Shown here: positions 23,372 to 38,015 of the stretch, piece after piece
Position numbering within the stretch: the stretch's first letter is position 1
How the letters are laid out: every line of letters starts with the position of its first letter
DNA from: Tetradesmus obliquus
Taxonomy: Eukaryota > Chlorophyta > Chlorophyceae > Sphaeropleales > Scenedesmaceae
Direction of reading: 5' to 3'
Length of the DNA stretch: 64,000 nt
Assembly: GCA_030272155.1 (NCBI GenBank)
Contig: CP126199.1
Span: forward strand, 5,506,501-5,570,500
Notes under the pieces: model-generated
Databases searched by the model: none
What the model was told of the DNA's origin: nothing
What the model saw: the letters and a program-made list of their open reading frames with translations, nothing else
Translations under genes and position numbers: made by a program

Positions 23372-25103
23372 CTACACATGCAGCTGCAGCTGCTGCGTCC
23401 ACGCAGTGGCAAGCTCCGCCTGCAGCAGCGTATCGATATCAGGAAGCCCCGCATCACTCAGATATGACAGCCGCCTGCTGCTGTCTGCCCTCATGCTCGC
23501 ATGCAGCCCCCGGCGCACCTCAGCAGCAGCAGCAGACAGCGCTGACTCAACTGCCACAGTCGCAAGCAGCTGGCTGCTGCTCGCCGCCACAACAGCAGCA
23601 GCCAGCAGCTGCTGCCTCGTCACAGCTGCTGCCGCAGGAGCATCACTACTGCGCACAGCAGCAGCCAGGCCGCTGCGAAGCTCTTGATTGCCGCATGCCG
23701 CCACGGGCCCTGAAACACACGCCGCCGCCGCTGCTGCTGCTGCTGCTGCATCTGCTGCTGGTGTGTCGTCTGCTGGCGGCTGCACTGACGGCAGCTGACA
23801 GTTGCTGTCGCCCTCAAACTGAGCGCCCGCTGCTGCCATTGCAGCTGCCACGGCGCTGCAACTGCCCATGCTGTCTTGATGCAGCGGCGAGGGCGGGCAG
23901 TACTCTAAAGCATGCTGCTGCACCGCAGGGGGTGCTGCTGCCACATCTCCCGGTGCTGCTGCATATGCAGCTGTTTGGGGCCTATGCGGGCTATGCTGCT
24001 TGGGGGTGACGACCCCTGCTGCTGCAAACAGGAAGGGCTGGTGCGGCGGGGACCCTGCCTGGATGTATGCAGCAGCACTGTAGGGCCCCATTGGGCCAAA
24101 TGCACTAGCACCCACACTGCCAGCACCTGCTGCTGCTGCTGCAAAGGCATGCGAGCCTGGTGCCTGGCCACCACACACAGTCAGCACCACAGCCTGCAAG
24201 TCAGGCAGCAGCGCCTGCACTGCAGCCGCCACACTAAATGGCACCCCAGCAGCTTTCGCTGCTGCTGCTGCCGCCCTGACCTGCTGCAGCAGCTGCTGCC
24301 GCAGTACACTTGCCAGCTCTGCTGATGCTGCTGCTCCTGCAAGCTGTAGCAGGCTCCTGACAGCCAAGGAGACTGCTGGCAGGGAGGCTGCTCGCTTCAC
24401 CTGCCTTGCAGGAACTCCAGCTAGCTCTAGCTGCTGCTGCAAGTGCTGCTGCTGCTGCAGGTGGTGCTGCTGGTGCTGGTGTTGATGGAAGTGAACATGG
24501 CTGTTGTGGTGATGGTAGTGGTGGTGGCGGTGAGTTGTCAGCACCTGCTGCTGCCTGCTGTGCGCAGCAAGGTACTGCATCATTGCTGGAAGCGCCTCTT
24601 TGTAGGCGATGTGCTGCTGCTGCTTGCTGCTGCGCGCCTTGCAGCAGGCTCGGCAGGGCTGCAGAAGCGCGGCAGTGCTGCTGCTGCTGCTGCTGCCGCC
24701 CCGGCAGCGGCCGGCACGCCTGCAAACACACACCAAGTAAGATGTTGCATCTGCAACACCAAGTTGAAGCAAACCTAATGTGTAAATGTTGCCACAGTTG
24801 GGTCACCACGCAGGCCCGTGAAAAGCCATCACCATCACAGAAAAGGGTAAAGAGGTCTCACCTGCGTGCAGCGCGCACTGCTGGTGCCTGCAGGCTGAGC
24901 CTCCTGCTGCCGTTGCCCGAGTTGCACGTCCCGGAGCGATACCGCAGCCGCATGTAAGCACTGCTGGCAGCTCCAGCGCCTGCCGGCTTCTGCTTCTGCT
25001 TCTGCAGCTGCTTCCACACCTCCTCCAGGGTGCAAGGGCCTGCTGCAATTGCTGGTGCTGTTGCGGCAGCTGGCTTGGCTGCTGCCCGAGAGGCTTTGGG
25101 GGC

Positions 25104-25145
<42 letters not shown>

Positions 25146-25235
25146 CCACACCTCCTCCAGGGTGCAGGGGCCTGCTGCAACTGTGGGTGCTGTTGCGGCG
25201 GTTGGCTCAGGTGCTACTCGAGGGGCTGGCGGCGC

Positions 25236-25284
<49 letters not shown>

Positions 25285-25862
25285 AGGTTTGGGGTGCCTG
25301 GGCTCACAGGGCTGCAGCCAGCTGCTGTGCTGGTATCGAGCGGGACGCTGTGCAGCAGCTCACTGTGTGTTGGCTCAAAGCTTGGAATGCGGGGCAGCAC
25401 AGGCGCTGTCTGGCTGCTGCTGCAGTGGTCTGGGGAAAGCATAGGCTGGTCACTGGGCCAGCGACTCATGGATGAGGTTCCACTGCTGCTGTGCTGCAGC
25501 TGTGGATTCAGTGGCTTTCGCAGCTGCGCGCGCCTGCTGCTGCTGTCTCCACAGATACTACTAAGTGCTGTGCGGAAAGCTCGTTGTACGCGTCTCCACA
25601 GCATTGTGCCGCAGCCTGGCGAAGCTTTCTCGGTCGAACCTGCACGTGGTGGTGGGGGCCTGTCAGCAACCTCGAGGCCTGGCAGGTGCTGCTGGCCACC
25701 TCAAACAGAGGTTGAGGTACCTTTGATGGGTAAGGGGCTATGCATGGGCATCTTGCGGGGCAGCGCGAGGAATCCTGGCTTGGCGCCCGACGCCCTACCA
25801 GACAGCGCAGAACTGCTCACCCATGCCAATATGGTGGACAACTGACAGTCAACAAATGACAT
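23372..25862 (-). CDS. Gln/Ala/Ser-rich protein of unknown function
   Basis: Three exons join in phase: 25862-25721, 25639-24862, 24719-23372, giving about 755 residues. The first intron is only 81 nt. The N-terminus (MSFVDCQLSTILAW) is not clearly a signal peptide. The central part holds a direct internal repeat in which a ~45-residue block ending GPCTLEEVWKQ is present twice, each copy preceded by a poly-Gln run (plus 25108-25143 and 25238-25283). A His-rich patch and a Gln-rich helix-prone patch follow, then Ala-rich sequence to a compact C-terminus (RRLSYLSDAGLPDIDTLLQ). I recognise no domain. Length and low complexity would fit a scaffold or transcription-related factor, but that is a guess. 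Confidence 0.68.
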
Positions 25863-26763
25863 GGGCTTCAGCGCCGTGTTTGCTGAGCTGTTCTGGCCTG
25901 TGATGCTCTTGTGCAGTCCAACCTATCTACCCAATGTGAAATTGGGCCATGATGTGGCTATTAACAGACAACACTCACGTTTGTTCCTTAGCGGGATATG
26001 CCTGCGCCCTGCTTTGCACACAGGGTCGTCACCCCTGTTGTTGCAGTTCACCCTGTAGATCGCTACGAGGACTGCAGCCAGGCAAGGGGTCCAGCCCTCA
26101 CGGTATACATAGCTCACAATTCTCTATTGGCATGCAACTCTAGGTAGGGTACTGAGTCATGAAGCGGTGAAGGCCATCTATTGCTCGGCTGTTGTTAGGT
26201 GCAGCGTCGGTGGTTGTCAGCTAAGGCTGCTGAGCGCTTCATGCATATTGAAAACTCCATTGTCATATCAATGTCTGTTGCCTGCGCAGGTGCTGCTGCA
26301 GACATCCTACGGTCACCTGCCCCCCATGTTTACCACAACAGTTCGGTCACCCACTGAAGGCGCCACTGCATCTTGCTTGCTCAACAGTACAGCATGCACT
26401 GTTGCACTGGGTGCAGACAACATCGTGATATAGCAAGCAGCACCCAGCTGCATGTATGAGTGTGCCGTGGCATCATGCCATGATGGCATAATGGCATGGC
26501 CAGGCTGACCCCAATACACTTTCAGCCATTTGCTGTTCATCACTGCTGTCGAGGACCAACAGGCTAGCCTAAGGCAGATCACTCAGGGTGAGTTCTGAAA
26601 AAGACAGGCGTCCAAGAGCTGCCTTGACAGTAACCCATCAATTGTGCTCTAGGGCTCAGGATTGTTTGGGTGTGGACGCGATGCAGCAGTTCAGCGCTGC
26701 ACACCAAGCAGCAGCCTCGCCACAACTATCTTTGCTTTTTTGCGTTCTGTAGTTCACGCCAAA
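25863..26763. other. Divergent intergenic region
   Basis: About 0.9 kb between two divergently transcribed genes, so it should hold both promoters. No coding signal. A weak inverted repeat (CATGCCAT...ATGGCATG) lies at about 26472-26496. An in-frame upstream ATG for the plus-strand gene exists near 26662, but the start at 26764 gives a better targeting-like N-terminus. Confidence 0.5.
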
Positions 26764-29168
<2,405 letters not shown>

Positions 29169-30123
29169 TGTGGCTGCACAGCTGGCCTGTTTAGGGTTCT
29201 GGGAGAGGCAGTAAGCAGCGGTTCAGGGATTTGCGGCTTGCAGGAAGCTTGCCATTGCAAGGACGTGTTTGTGGCGTTTGGCACTGCTGTTTGGAACCAG
29301 CAGTTCTGCTGGCGACTTTGTAGGAGAACGCACCGAATGGCGGAACACTTGCTGATATGTGCTGGAGATGCATCTTTTTTGGTCAGAGGTTCAGCAGCTT
29401 ATATGTTTGGCAGCCTGGTGGGCTGCAGGTTTGCCTCGACCTGCCCTTGTTGACTGACATTCCTGCAAGCATATGGCACACTGTGGCTGCTGTGCTTGCC
29501 GAGTGGCATGGTCGCGCTGGTTTCTTTGACATCAAGTCGTTTATTTATCAGCATGAATCGTGTTAAAGAACGCACATGTCATAGTAAGGCGGCTCTGATG
29601 TCCAAATGCTACGGTATCAAATCCCGTTGGTCTGCCTGCCGGGCCGGCTTCCCCGGCTGGTGACCCGGCTCGATGACGACACCCTCATGCCCTTATAGAG
29701 GCATGAGCACCCATCATTGCGACCTGGAAACTTTGAAGCACCAGCAGACAACACTCATCAAAAACAATAACACTCCTGTGCCAGCCTTCTGACAGAGGCG
29801 CGTAAGGTGAGCGGAGGGCGGCAAGTAGACTGTCCGAAGAAGAATCAACCGCTGCCTTTCATTCACTGCTGCTTCCTAGTCATCAGCTCCTATTCATCAC
29901 ACCGCAGTGAATCGAAAGCATTTGGTTCGTGGCAGCAATCGCTAGCACTGCCTCCGCTGCTGTCGGGGTAGCCTGCCTCCCTCCCAGCATGTCCTCATCC
30001 CGCTTGCCTTCATTCCCTGCTTCGCATTACAGGTGTTTACTTCGTCATCTGCTTCCCCAGTCGGTCTCGCTCCAGCTGCTGCGCCTGCAGCAGCACAGCA
30101 CATCTCATCCCCACACCTTTCTT

Positions 30124-30157
<34 letters not shown>

Positions 30158-30171
30158 TCCCAGGCAGCACC
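29169..30171. other. Intergenic region between two plus-strand genes
   Basis: No gene supported. It should contain the 3' UTR of the helical protein gene and the promoter and 5' UTR of the RTA1-like gene. A CAG run at about 30124-30157 lies just before the chosen ATG. Open frames starting near 29929 run into that ATG but add only low-complexity residues. Confidence 0.5.
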
Positions 30172-31869
30172 ATGGGTCGAGCAGCAGCACTCTTGGCGCT
30201 GCTCCCGCAGGAACAAGCCCGCGAGGTTTTGTTAAACTCGATGTTTAAGGGCGAGGTGCCTGACAGGGGCGCTGCGCTGGCAGCCATGGCCCTGTGGGCT
30301 GCTGTGAGCTGTGGCCTGGTGGCGCTCACAATGCGAACACGCACCTGGTTCATGATGGCTGCAGGTGAGACTGGTGATGAAGGGATGGCATTTTGTATGG
30401 TAGTGGGCCAGCTAAATGGTAGCTGTGCTGGTGCTGGTGCTGTGGCTGGTGCTATGTGTGGTGCAGTGGCTGGTGTGCAGCTGGTGCTGTGGCTGGTGCT
30501 GTGGCCTGGTGGTGCTGACTGTGCGGACGCGCACCTGGTTCATGATGGCTGCAGGTGAGAGCTGTGCTGTGGCTGGTGCTGTAGACATAGAGTTTTCAGA
30601 AGTTTGCATTGTACATGTAAGCAGAGTGGCTGTGGCCGGCGGATTGTTGAGCAGCTCTTGGGACTGTCCCAACAGCAGCTCATGGGGGTGCATCCCATAT
30701 CCATGTGCAGGCAGTGCCAACTCACCACAGCAGAGCCAGCTGGCCTGTCAACGGCATGCATGCTCACACCAGCCTGCTCTGATCATTAACATGCAGAAGC
30801 CATGCTGGCTGCCCATGGGCAGGCATTGATTCATACGTATCACCTGTACATCCCCACACCGCACACACCGCATCCACCAGCTGCTGCCACAGTCTCTCAA
30901 CATAAAATGGCCTTCCTAATGCACTCTGCTGCTGCTGCTGTTAATTGTTCTGCTACTGCAGCTGCTGCCGGCTTCATGCAGCTTGCAGCATATGCCCTGC
31001 GAGCAACCCTGCTGGACCAGCCCCGCCCACAGCCCAACTCCTTCATCACAATGGTAGCACTGTTCCTGATCAGCCCACCACTGCTGGCAGCCACAAACTA
31101 CCTGTGCCTCGGAAAGCTGATCTCAGCCAGCCCAGCAGCAGCCCCTACAAAGCTCCCCAAGATGCGCTGCTCAGATCATGACAGCGTAACTACTGCCGCA
31201 GCAGCAGCAGCAGCCGCCGTAACACAGGGTTCAGGGTTTGCCGGGTTGCTAAGCTCCCTGATGGGAGTGAGCGTGGTGGGGCAGTTCCAACAGCGGCGAA
31301 GAGTGACGCTGGCAAGCGCAGTGACGGCTGCATTCTGTATTGGAGAGCTAGCTGCACTGGCGCTGCAGTGTGCGGGTGCTGGTTTAGTGGCTAGCGGCAA
31401 TGGAGATAGCCTCCGGGAGACTGCAGCGACCAGGAAAGTTCACGAAAGCGGACGCTGGCTGCTGCTGGCTGGCGTGTGCCTGCAGCTGGCGGTGTTCACG
31501 GTGTTCACAGTCCTGGCGCTGACCGTGAAGTTTGGTGTGAAGTTTGGCTATGCGGGCACCGGGAAGTTCACAATGGCCTTCGCCTGCCTGTTTGGAACCA
31601 TTGCGTGCCAGTATGTGCGGCAAATCTTCAGGGTGGTGGTGTATGCGCAGGGTCTGAAGGGTTTCCTGGCCACACATGAGCGGTTTGGGGTTTACGGCTT
31701 TGATTTTGCACCTCTGTTGGCATGCGGCTTGCTGTTCTGCTGCCTGCACTATGGCTGGTGGTTGGGGCCTGTTGCAGCGCGGCGGGCCACGCTGCAGCAG
31801 CAGAGTGTCAGCACCAGCAGCAGCAGGGCAGCGCTAGTGCAGGACGCCAGCGAGAGTGCAGATATCTAG
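30172..31869 (+). CDS. RTA1-like seven-transmembrane protein
   Basis: Two exons join in phase: 30172-30364 and 30962-31869, giving about 366 residues. The ATG at 30172 lies in a good context (CACCATGG). The order of features matches the RTA1 family (putative lipid-translocating exporters known mostly from fungi): a first helix AMALWAAVSCGLVALTM, the block GFMQLAAYALRATLL, LISPPLLAATNYLCLGKLI, then after a loop LLLAGVCLQLAVFTVFTVLAL, the conserved stretch RQIFRVVVYAQG with following THE, and a last helix near LLACGLLFCCLHYGWWLG. The protein should sit in the plasma or a vacuolar membrane. Substrate is unknown; fungal members affect resistance to lipophilic compounds and phytosphingosine export. 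An Ala-rich insert follows the fourth helix. The acceptor lies after a CTG-rich tract and exon 1's tail is repeated in the intron. Confidence 0.83.
30499..30554 (+). repeat. Decoy copy of RTA1-like exon 1 tail
   Basis: The end of exon 1 (encoding RTRTWFMMAAG across the GTGAGA donor) recurs about 190 bp downstream with the same donor. Between them lies a run of GCTGTGGCTGGTGCTG-type repeats (30420-30510). Confidence 0.85.
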
Positions 31870-33690
31870 ATGAGTTGCTCTAGACCGCTGGGTCTGGCTG
31901 CTGCTGTCTGTGTACTGTGTACTTGGGGGTTAGTCTGCACAGTGCTGCAGTGCTTGTGCTTGGTCTGCTGCGGCGGCGCTGCTGAAACATACGCAGGATG
32001 TGTCGCAGCTTGTCATGGTCGTTGAGTAAACTGGATGTCAGTTGCGAGCCAGCACGTGTGTTGGTGCCAGTGTGCTTCAGTACACAGGCCTGAGCAGTCA
32101 CATGTGACACCTCTGTGCTGCATGTGTACACCTCTGTGCATGGTTGACGCAACATACTCTGTCCACTGTCAGATGCACGTACAGCTAGCTGTGATGTGTT
32201 GACAGAGAGTTTGTGGCTTGTAGAGTGATCTGGCAGCCTGCCTCACGCCCCTGGTCGGCACAGTCTGGGCAATGTAACCTAATCATTCAAGGAGTAGCAT
32301 TCACCAGCCTACCAACCTTGGTGCTGACATGCATACTTGCTGGCAAGGCGCGTCAAATGGTCACCAGCATTACGGCCAGGACGTCCTGGATGGCTGTTTA
32401 TGCCTGGATGGCTGTGGACAGGCGCAGGCGTGAACATGCGCAGTGGACAGGCGTGAACATGTGCAGTGGACAGGCGTGAAGATGGGCTCATAACCTCATA
32501 ACCACATAACCTCATATACTAAACAGTTTTCAACAGTTTATAAACAATGTAATTACAGCCATACCACACACAAGCACAACCAGCAACATCAAACAAAAAA
32601 AGCACAAACAAGAACTCACATGGGGTGCATGGGGGCTACACCACCAGCTACCAAACCTACTCTGCTGCAAGACTGTGGGAAACAAGCTTATTGGTCCATT
32701 GCTGGCGCACAAGCGCTTCAGCAGCTGCTGCTGACAGCAGGCGCAGCACTGCAGCATCACCTGCTGTTGCTGCGGCAGCAGTTGCTCCTGCTGCTGCCAC
32801 TTATCCAACCCCTGACAGCGCCAGGCCTTCCTTTACCAACAGTATACTACTGCACTACAAATAGGACTACTACTCAACAACCACAATAAGCACAATGACG
32901 TGATCCTGGTTATGAGTGATGGTTGACGCAGGACACGCCTGACAGCAACCATGACAGAAGTGCTTGCGTGACTGATGCTCCAGTCGTCACAGCAGGTTGA
33001 GATGTCTGCACATGAGGCAAGCGGACAGAGAGTAACGTGGCCACTACATCAAAACACTCGCAAGTGTGAAAGCCTTGTCTTCTATAAGACAAAGGAAAAA
33101 ACTGAAGAGGGGCGTCAAGCGTGTCAACAACAAGAGGGGCGTCAAGCATCAACACCAACTTTGAAATCCAACATAGACCAACCCACTCCACAAGGTTGCT
33201 CACAGGTACGCATCATACGGCAGGCTTCCTGCCGCGCTTATTGAACACCTGTGCTGCCAATCAGCAGGTCTGCAGTGCCAAACGCCACCCGACGTATGAA
33301 CTACATGCTATACAACAGATGCGGCCCTCAGCCGCATGTAACCAGCTAGCTGTGCACAGCAGGTGCCACTGCTGCCCTGCCATACTACTACCCACTCACA
33401 CGCCTGCTGCACTGCCCAGCAGCACCCGCAGCAACACGCGGCCAGCTGTGTACAGTGTCGTCACTGCTGCCCTGCCGGCGTCAATGCTGACTCAGCGACT
33501 GAAGTCATCACGCCCCCGCCCACAGGCATGCCCAGCCAGGGCCACTGCCGCCCTGCTGGCAACAATGCTGACTGACCAACCATTGGACTGACAGCAGTCA
33601 TCACCCCCCCACATTGTCCAGTAGCTGTGCACAGCAGGCGCCACTGCCGCCCTGCTGGCATCAACGCTGACTCACCGACTGAAGTCATTA
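31870..33690. other. Convergent intergenic region
   Basis: No supportable gene between the ends of the RTA1-like gene and the giant CCCH gene. Short repeats are present: three copies of a 22-bp unit containing GCAGTGGACAGGCGTGAA (about 32417-32478), a doubled GAGGGGCGTCAAGC (33107-33150) and tandem copies of the downstream gene's 3' end (33440-33700). TGTAA at 32274-32278 may serve the plus-strand gene. Confidence 0.5.
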
Positions 33691-33696
33691 CTGTCA
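33440..33696 (-). repeat. Tandem copies of the 3' end of the giant CCCH gene
   Basis: The segment spanning the stop codon (sense GGCCAATGTGGGGGTGTGA) and the DNA after it recurs past the stop at a period near 95-100 bp. A clear copy lies around 33605-33625 and an older one around 33505-33520. Each is followed by the same CACTGCCGCCCTGC and GCTGACT blocks. Confidence 0.7.
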
Positions 33697-35789
33697 TCAC
33701 ACCCCCACATTGGCCAGTAGCGTCTGCAGCGCCGCCTGCACCTGCTGCACCCGCCCCCGCCCCGCCCACATGCGCAGCCGCACATAGTCCCCGGCAAAGC
33801 GCCCCATCTTCGTCTCACCCTGCTGCTGCTGCTGCCCTGCTGCTGCCGCATTGGCGCTACTCGCCCCCAGCACCTCCAACGCATCTGGCAGCCGCTCACA
33901 CAGCTCGTCAGGCAGCCCAAAGTGCAGCAGCAGGTCATACAGGCACGGCTCCACATCTATGAAGCGCATGCCAGCAGTGAACACGGGCATGCCTGGGAAA
34001 GGCTGCGCTGTTGCTGCTGCTGCTGGTGGTGGCGGTGGTGGTGCTGGCAGCACACGACCCAGCAGCCGCTGCAGCGCAATCTGCGCCTTCTGCGCCCGGC
34101 CCTTCGACGCCCACATGCGCAGGTACGCATAGTCGCCGGCAAAGCGCTCCATCCTCGACTCAGCCTGCTGCTGCTGCCCTGCTGCTGCTGCTGCTGCTGC
34201 TGCCGCATCGGCGCCGCTTGCTGCCAGCGCTTGCAGCCCTGCCTCCAGCCACTCGCAGAGCTCGTCAGGCAGGCCAAAGTGGTCCAGCAGGCCGTACAGG
34301 CACGGCTCCACAATGCACAGCCGCATGCCAGCTTTGAACTCAGGCATGTCTGAGTACGGCTGCGCTGCTGCTGCTGCTGCTGGTGGTGGGGCTGGTGGTG
34401 CTGCTGCTGCTGGTGGTGGGGCTGGTGGTGCAGCTGCTGCTGGTGGTGGCAGCAGGACGGCTGCTGCTGCCACTACGCCTGGTGCTGCTGCTGCCGCAGC
34501 GGCGGCATCAGCCAAACTGCCGCCGGCAGTGGCGTCGCTGCCACCACCTGCAGCAGGAGGCTGCACTGCTCCCACTCCTGCCACTGCAGTTGCAGCTGAA
34601 GCAACTGCTGCAGCCTGGCTTGCTGCCGTATCTGCCACCAGCACCTGCTGCTGCAGGCCAGGCTGGGGCAGCTGCGCCAGTGGCTGCGTCACTGCCCCTG
34701 CCTCAACATCATCATCATCAACAGCAGCAGGCCAGGTGGGTAGGTTGCTGCTGCTGGTGCTGCTGCTGGCAGCAGCAACTGCGCCACTCGCAACTGCGCC
34801 ACCTGGGGCAGCATGCTCATGCTGGGAAGCAGCCATGTCAGCCTGCTGCTGACCAGCAGGGCCAGCAGCAGCAGCAGCTGCAGCAGCAGCAGAGGCAGCA
34901 GTAGCTGAGTCACCTACTGCCTGCAGCTGCTGCTGGGGTGAGCCATTCAGCTGTGCTGCAGCTCCTGCTGCTATCGCGTGTTGCGCTGCTACATCCGCCT
35001 CAGCTGTATTTGCCTTGGCTGCATGCTGCGGCTGCAGGGCTGCAGAATGAATCTTATGGCCGCCACCAGTAAGGGCAGCAGCAGCATCAGGGGCTGGTGG
35101 CATCTCAGAACCCACAGCAGCTGCTGCTGCTGCTGCCGGCGCTGCCGCCGCTGCGGGGTTATACTCCACTGCCCCGTATGTTACCTGCTGCTCCACTGCT
35201 GCTGCTGCTGCTGCTGCTGCTGCCTGGAGCTGACTGCGGCTCACCGTGTGCAGCAGCCTGCAGCGCGGGCCATAGAGACACACAGGGAAGCGCCCGCACA
35301 CGTGCGTCCGTTTTCCAAGCACGCTGCTCTCAATCAGCTGCCGCTGATCTGCCTTGAACTCTTCTGTGAGGCTGCTGCTGCTGTCAAACAGCGCCAGGTG
35401 CTTTTCAAAGGCCTGCTGCACCTCCTGCTGCCAGGCTGCCTGCTGATCGGGGTCCTGCTGCCACTCCGCATCTGAGCCAGCGGCTGCTGCAGCAGCCACG
35501 CCCTGCTGCTGCTGCATCTGCATCTGCTGCTGCTGCTGCTGCAGTAGCTGCTGCTCCTGTTGTTGTGCAAGCTGCCATCCGTACTGCTGCTGCTGCTGCC
35601 ACTGCTGGTACTGCGCCCACTGCTGCTGCTGCCATGCTTGCTGCTGCTGCTCCCAGCCGTAGCCGTGCTGCTGGCTCATCCAGTGTGCCCAGCCATCGCC
35701 AGGGCCTGCAGCAGGCCATGCCTGGCAGCTGTACGGCTGCTGGGCCGCCAGCTGCTGCTGGTAGTACGCCTGCTGCTGCTGATAGAACG

Positions 35790-35827
<38 letters not shown>

Positions 35828-35829
35828 GC

Positions 35830-35863
<34 letters not shown>

Positions 35864-37246
35864 GCGCAACTGGATGCTTGAGCTGGGGGGGTGGCAGCCG
35901 CTGCCTCAGCAGGCTGCCCAGGCCGCCCTGCGCTGCTTGGTTCCAACTTGACAGCGCTGGCCTGCGCACAAGACGCTACATCGTCGCGCGTCCCCTCTGC
36001 TGCTACTGTTGCTGTTGCTGCTTTGAGGGCTTTCTTTGGCACGACAAGTGCTCGATTTTTCGCCAGCATGAAGGTCATTGGGCGCGGTGCTGGTGGCGGT
36101 GGTGCAGCAGCACTGGTGGATGCACGCGGGGAAGCCGCTGCTGCTGCTGCTGCTGTTGCTGCTTTCACTCCTGCTGCTGCTGCTGCTGGAGGTGCTGCTT
36201 GTGATGAGCATGTGTCCGGCTGCTTTTTATCGCTGGTTCCAGCAGCAGCAGCAGCAGCCACAGCAGTAGCAGCAGCAGCAGCAGCGTCCTCCCCAAAGGC
36301 ACCCACCATCGCTGCTGCAGCACTGCCACCAGCACCACTAGCAGCAGCAGCAGCAGCATCTGCAGCGCACCTGCGCTTTGTACTGGGCGTCTCCCCACCC
36401 CCATCAACCTTGCTGCTGCTGCGCTTGCTGCTGCCGCTGTGCTTGCTGCTGCTGCTCGGCTGTGCATGCCCATCCCTGCTGCGGCTCCTGCTGCGGCTGC
36501 GCTGGCGCTGCAGCGCCTTGTCACGCCACGAGGGCACAGGGCTAGGGCTGCGGCTGTAGCCGCGGCCGCGCCGGCCAGGGCTGCGGCTGCGGTTGCGCCA
36601 GCCAGGGCTACAGCTGCAGCTGCGGCCGCGCCTGGCACTACGCCTGCCACGCCGGGCGCTGCGGCTCCTGCTGCGGCTCCGGCTGCGGCCTCTGCTGCGC
36701 TCCCCTGGCTTGCCTTGCGCCCGGCCCCCTGCTTCAGCAGCAGCGGCGGCAGCTGCTGCAGCCTCTTGCTGTGCAGATTGCAGCAGCGCTAGTGCCTGGT
36801 TGATGCCTGCTGCTCCTGCTGCCGACCCAGCAGCTGCAGAGACTGTTGGCTGGAAGCTGGCGCAGGTTGCAAACAGCTGCAGCGGCGCCTGCTGCAGTGG
36901 GGTGGTCAGCGTGGGGGAGGTTAGCACTGTGGCTGCGCTTCCAGTGGCTTGCTGCTGCTGCCGCTGCCGCTGCAAGCCAGCCTTGGCCGCCAACTGCTGC
37001 TCTGCTTTGACAATCTCGCGTAGGCTGGCAGCCCGCTGCTGCACCTCAGCTGTAATAGCGTGTAGCTCTTGCCGCTGCTGCCACTGCTGCTGCTGCCGCT
37101 GCAAGCCACTTCGGGCTGCCAGCTGCTGCATGACGCTCTGCTGCGCTGGATTGAAGGCCGGAACCCTGCGCAAGAAGGTGCCACGCTGTTGCAGCTCAAC
37201 TCGTATGGCAGCCAGCTCTTGCTGCTGCTGCTTCACAGCCTCATAT

Positions 37247-37285
<39 letters not shown>

Positions 37286-37585
37286 AGCTGCGCAATATGC
37301 TGCTGCTGTTGCTGCCCCTGCTTGTTGCTCTCATGCAGCCGCAGCTCCTGCCCCTCCTCTCCTTTGTCCTGCTGCTCCTGCTGCTGCTGCTGCTGCTTCT
37401 GCTGCTGTGTGTCACTGCCATGCATTGCAGGCAGCTCGGTGCACTTCTGCTCAAGGCGTGCCAACAGCGCCTCCAGCTCCGCCATGCTCATGTTTGCATA
37501 CTGCGACTGCTGCTGCTGCTGCTGCTGCTGCTGGGTTGGCTGCTGCGTGGGCGGGCTTGCCTCTGTCTGGGATACCTCCGGCTGC

Positions 37586-37618
<33 letters not shown>

Positions 37619-37661
37619 GGTTGCTGCTGCGCACGCGGCCTTGCGTCTACCCCAGGTGCCA

Positions 37662-37696
<35 letters not shown>

Positions 37697-37968
37697 TGCT
37701 GGGTTAACAGCCGTGGCGGTGGCGGTGACGAGGCAGGCGGTGAGGGTGTTGGCGAGCACGACTGCGGCGGCAGCGGCGCTTCAGCAGCTGCCGCATGCTG
37801 CGGGGCTGCTGTGAAGGCAGTTGGTGTGCTGCCGTCATTCTCTGCAGAGTCATCATCTGTGCTGCACTCCAAGTCATCAATGTCAATATCTGCCAGGTTG
37901 AGTGCTGCGGCGTGGCGCTGCCGCAGGGCCTCAGCCAATGCAGCTTCGGCATCCAGCTCATCATCGGC

Positions 37969-38015
<47 letters not shown>

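Noticed and set aside
29929-30171. N-terminal extension of the RTA1-like protein
   Set aside because: An in-frame start exists upstream, but it adds only low-complexity residues and poly-Gln, and the ATG at 30172 has the better context and fits family length.
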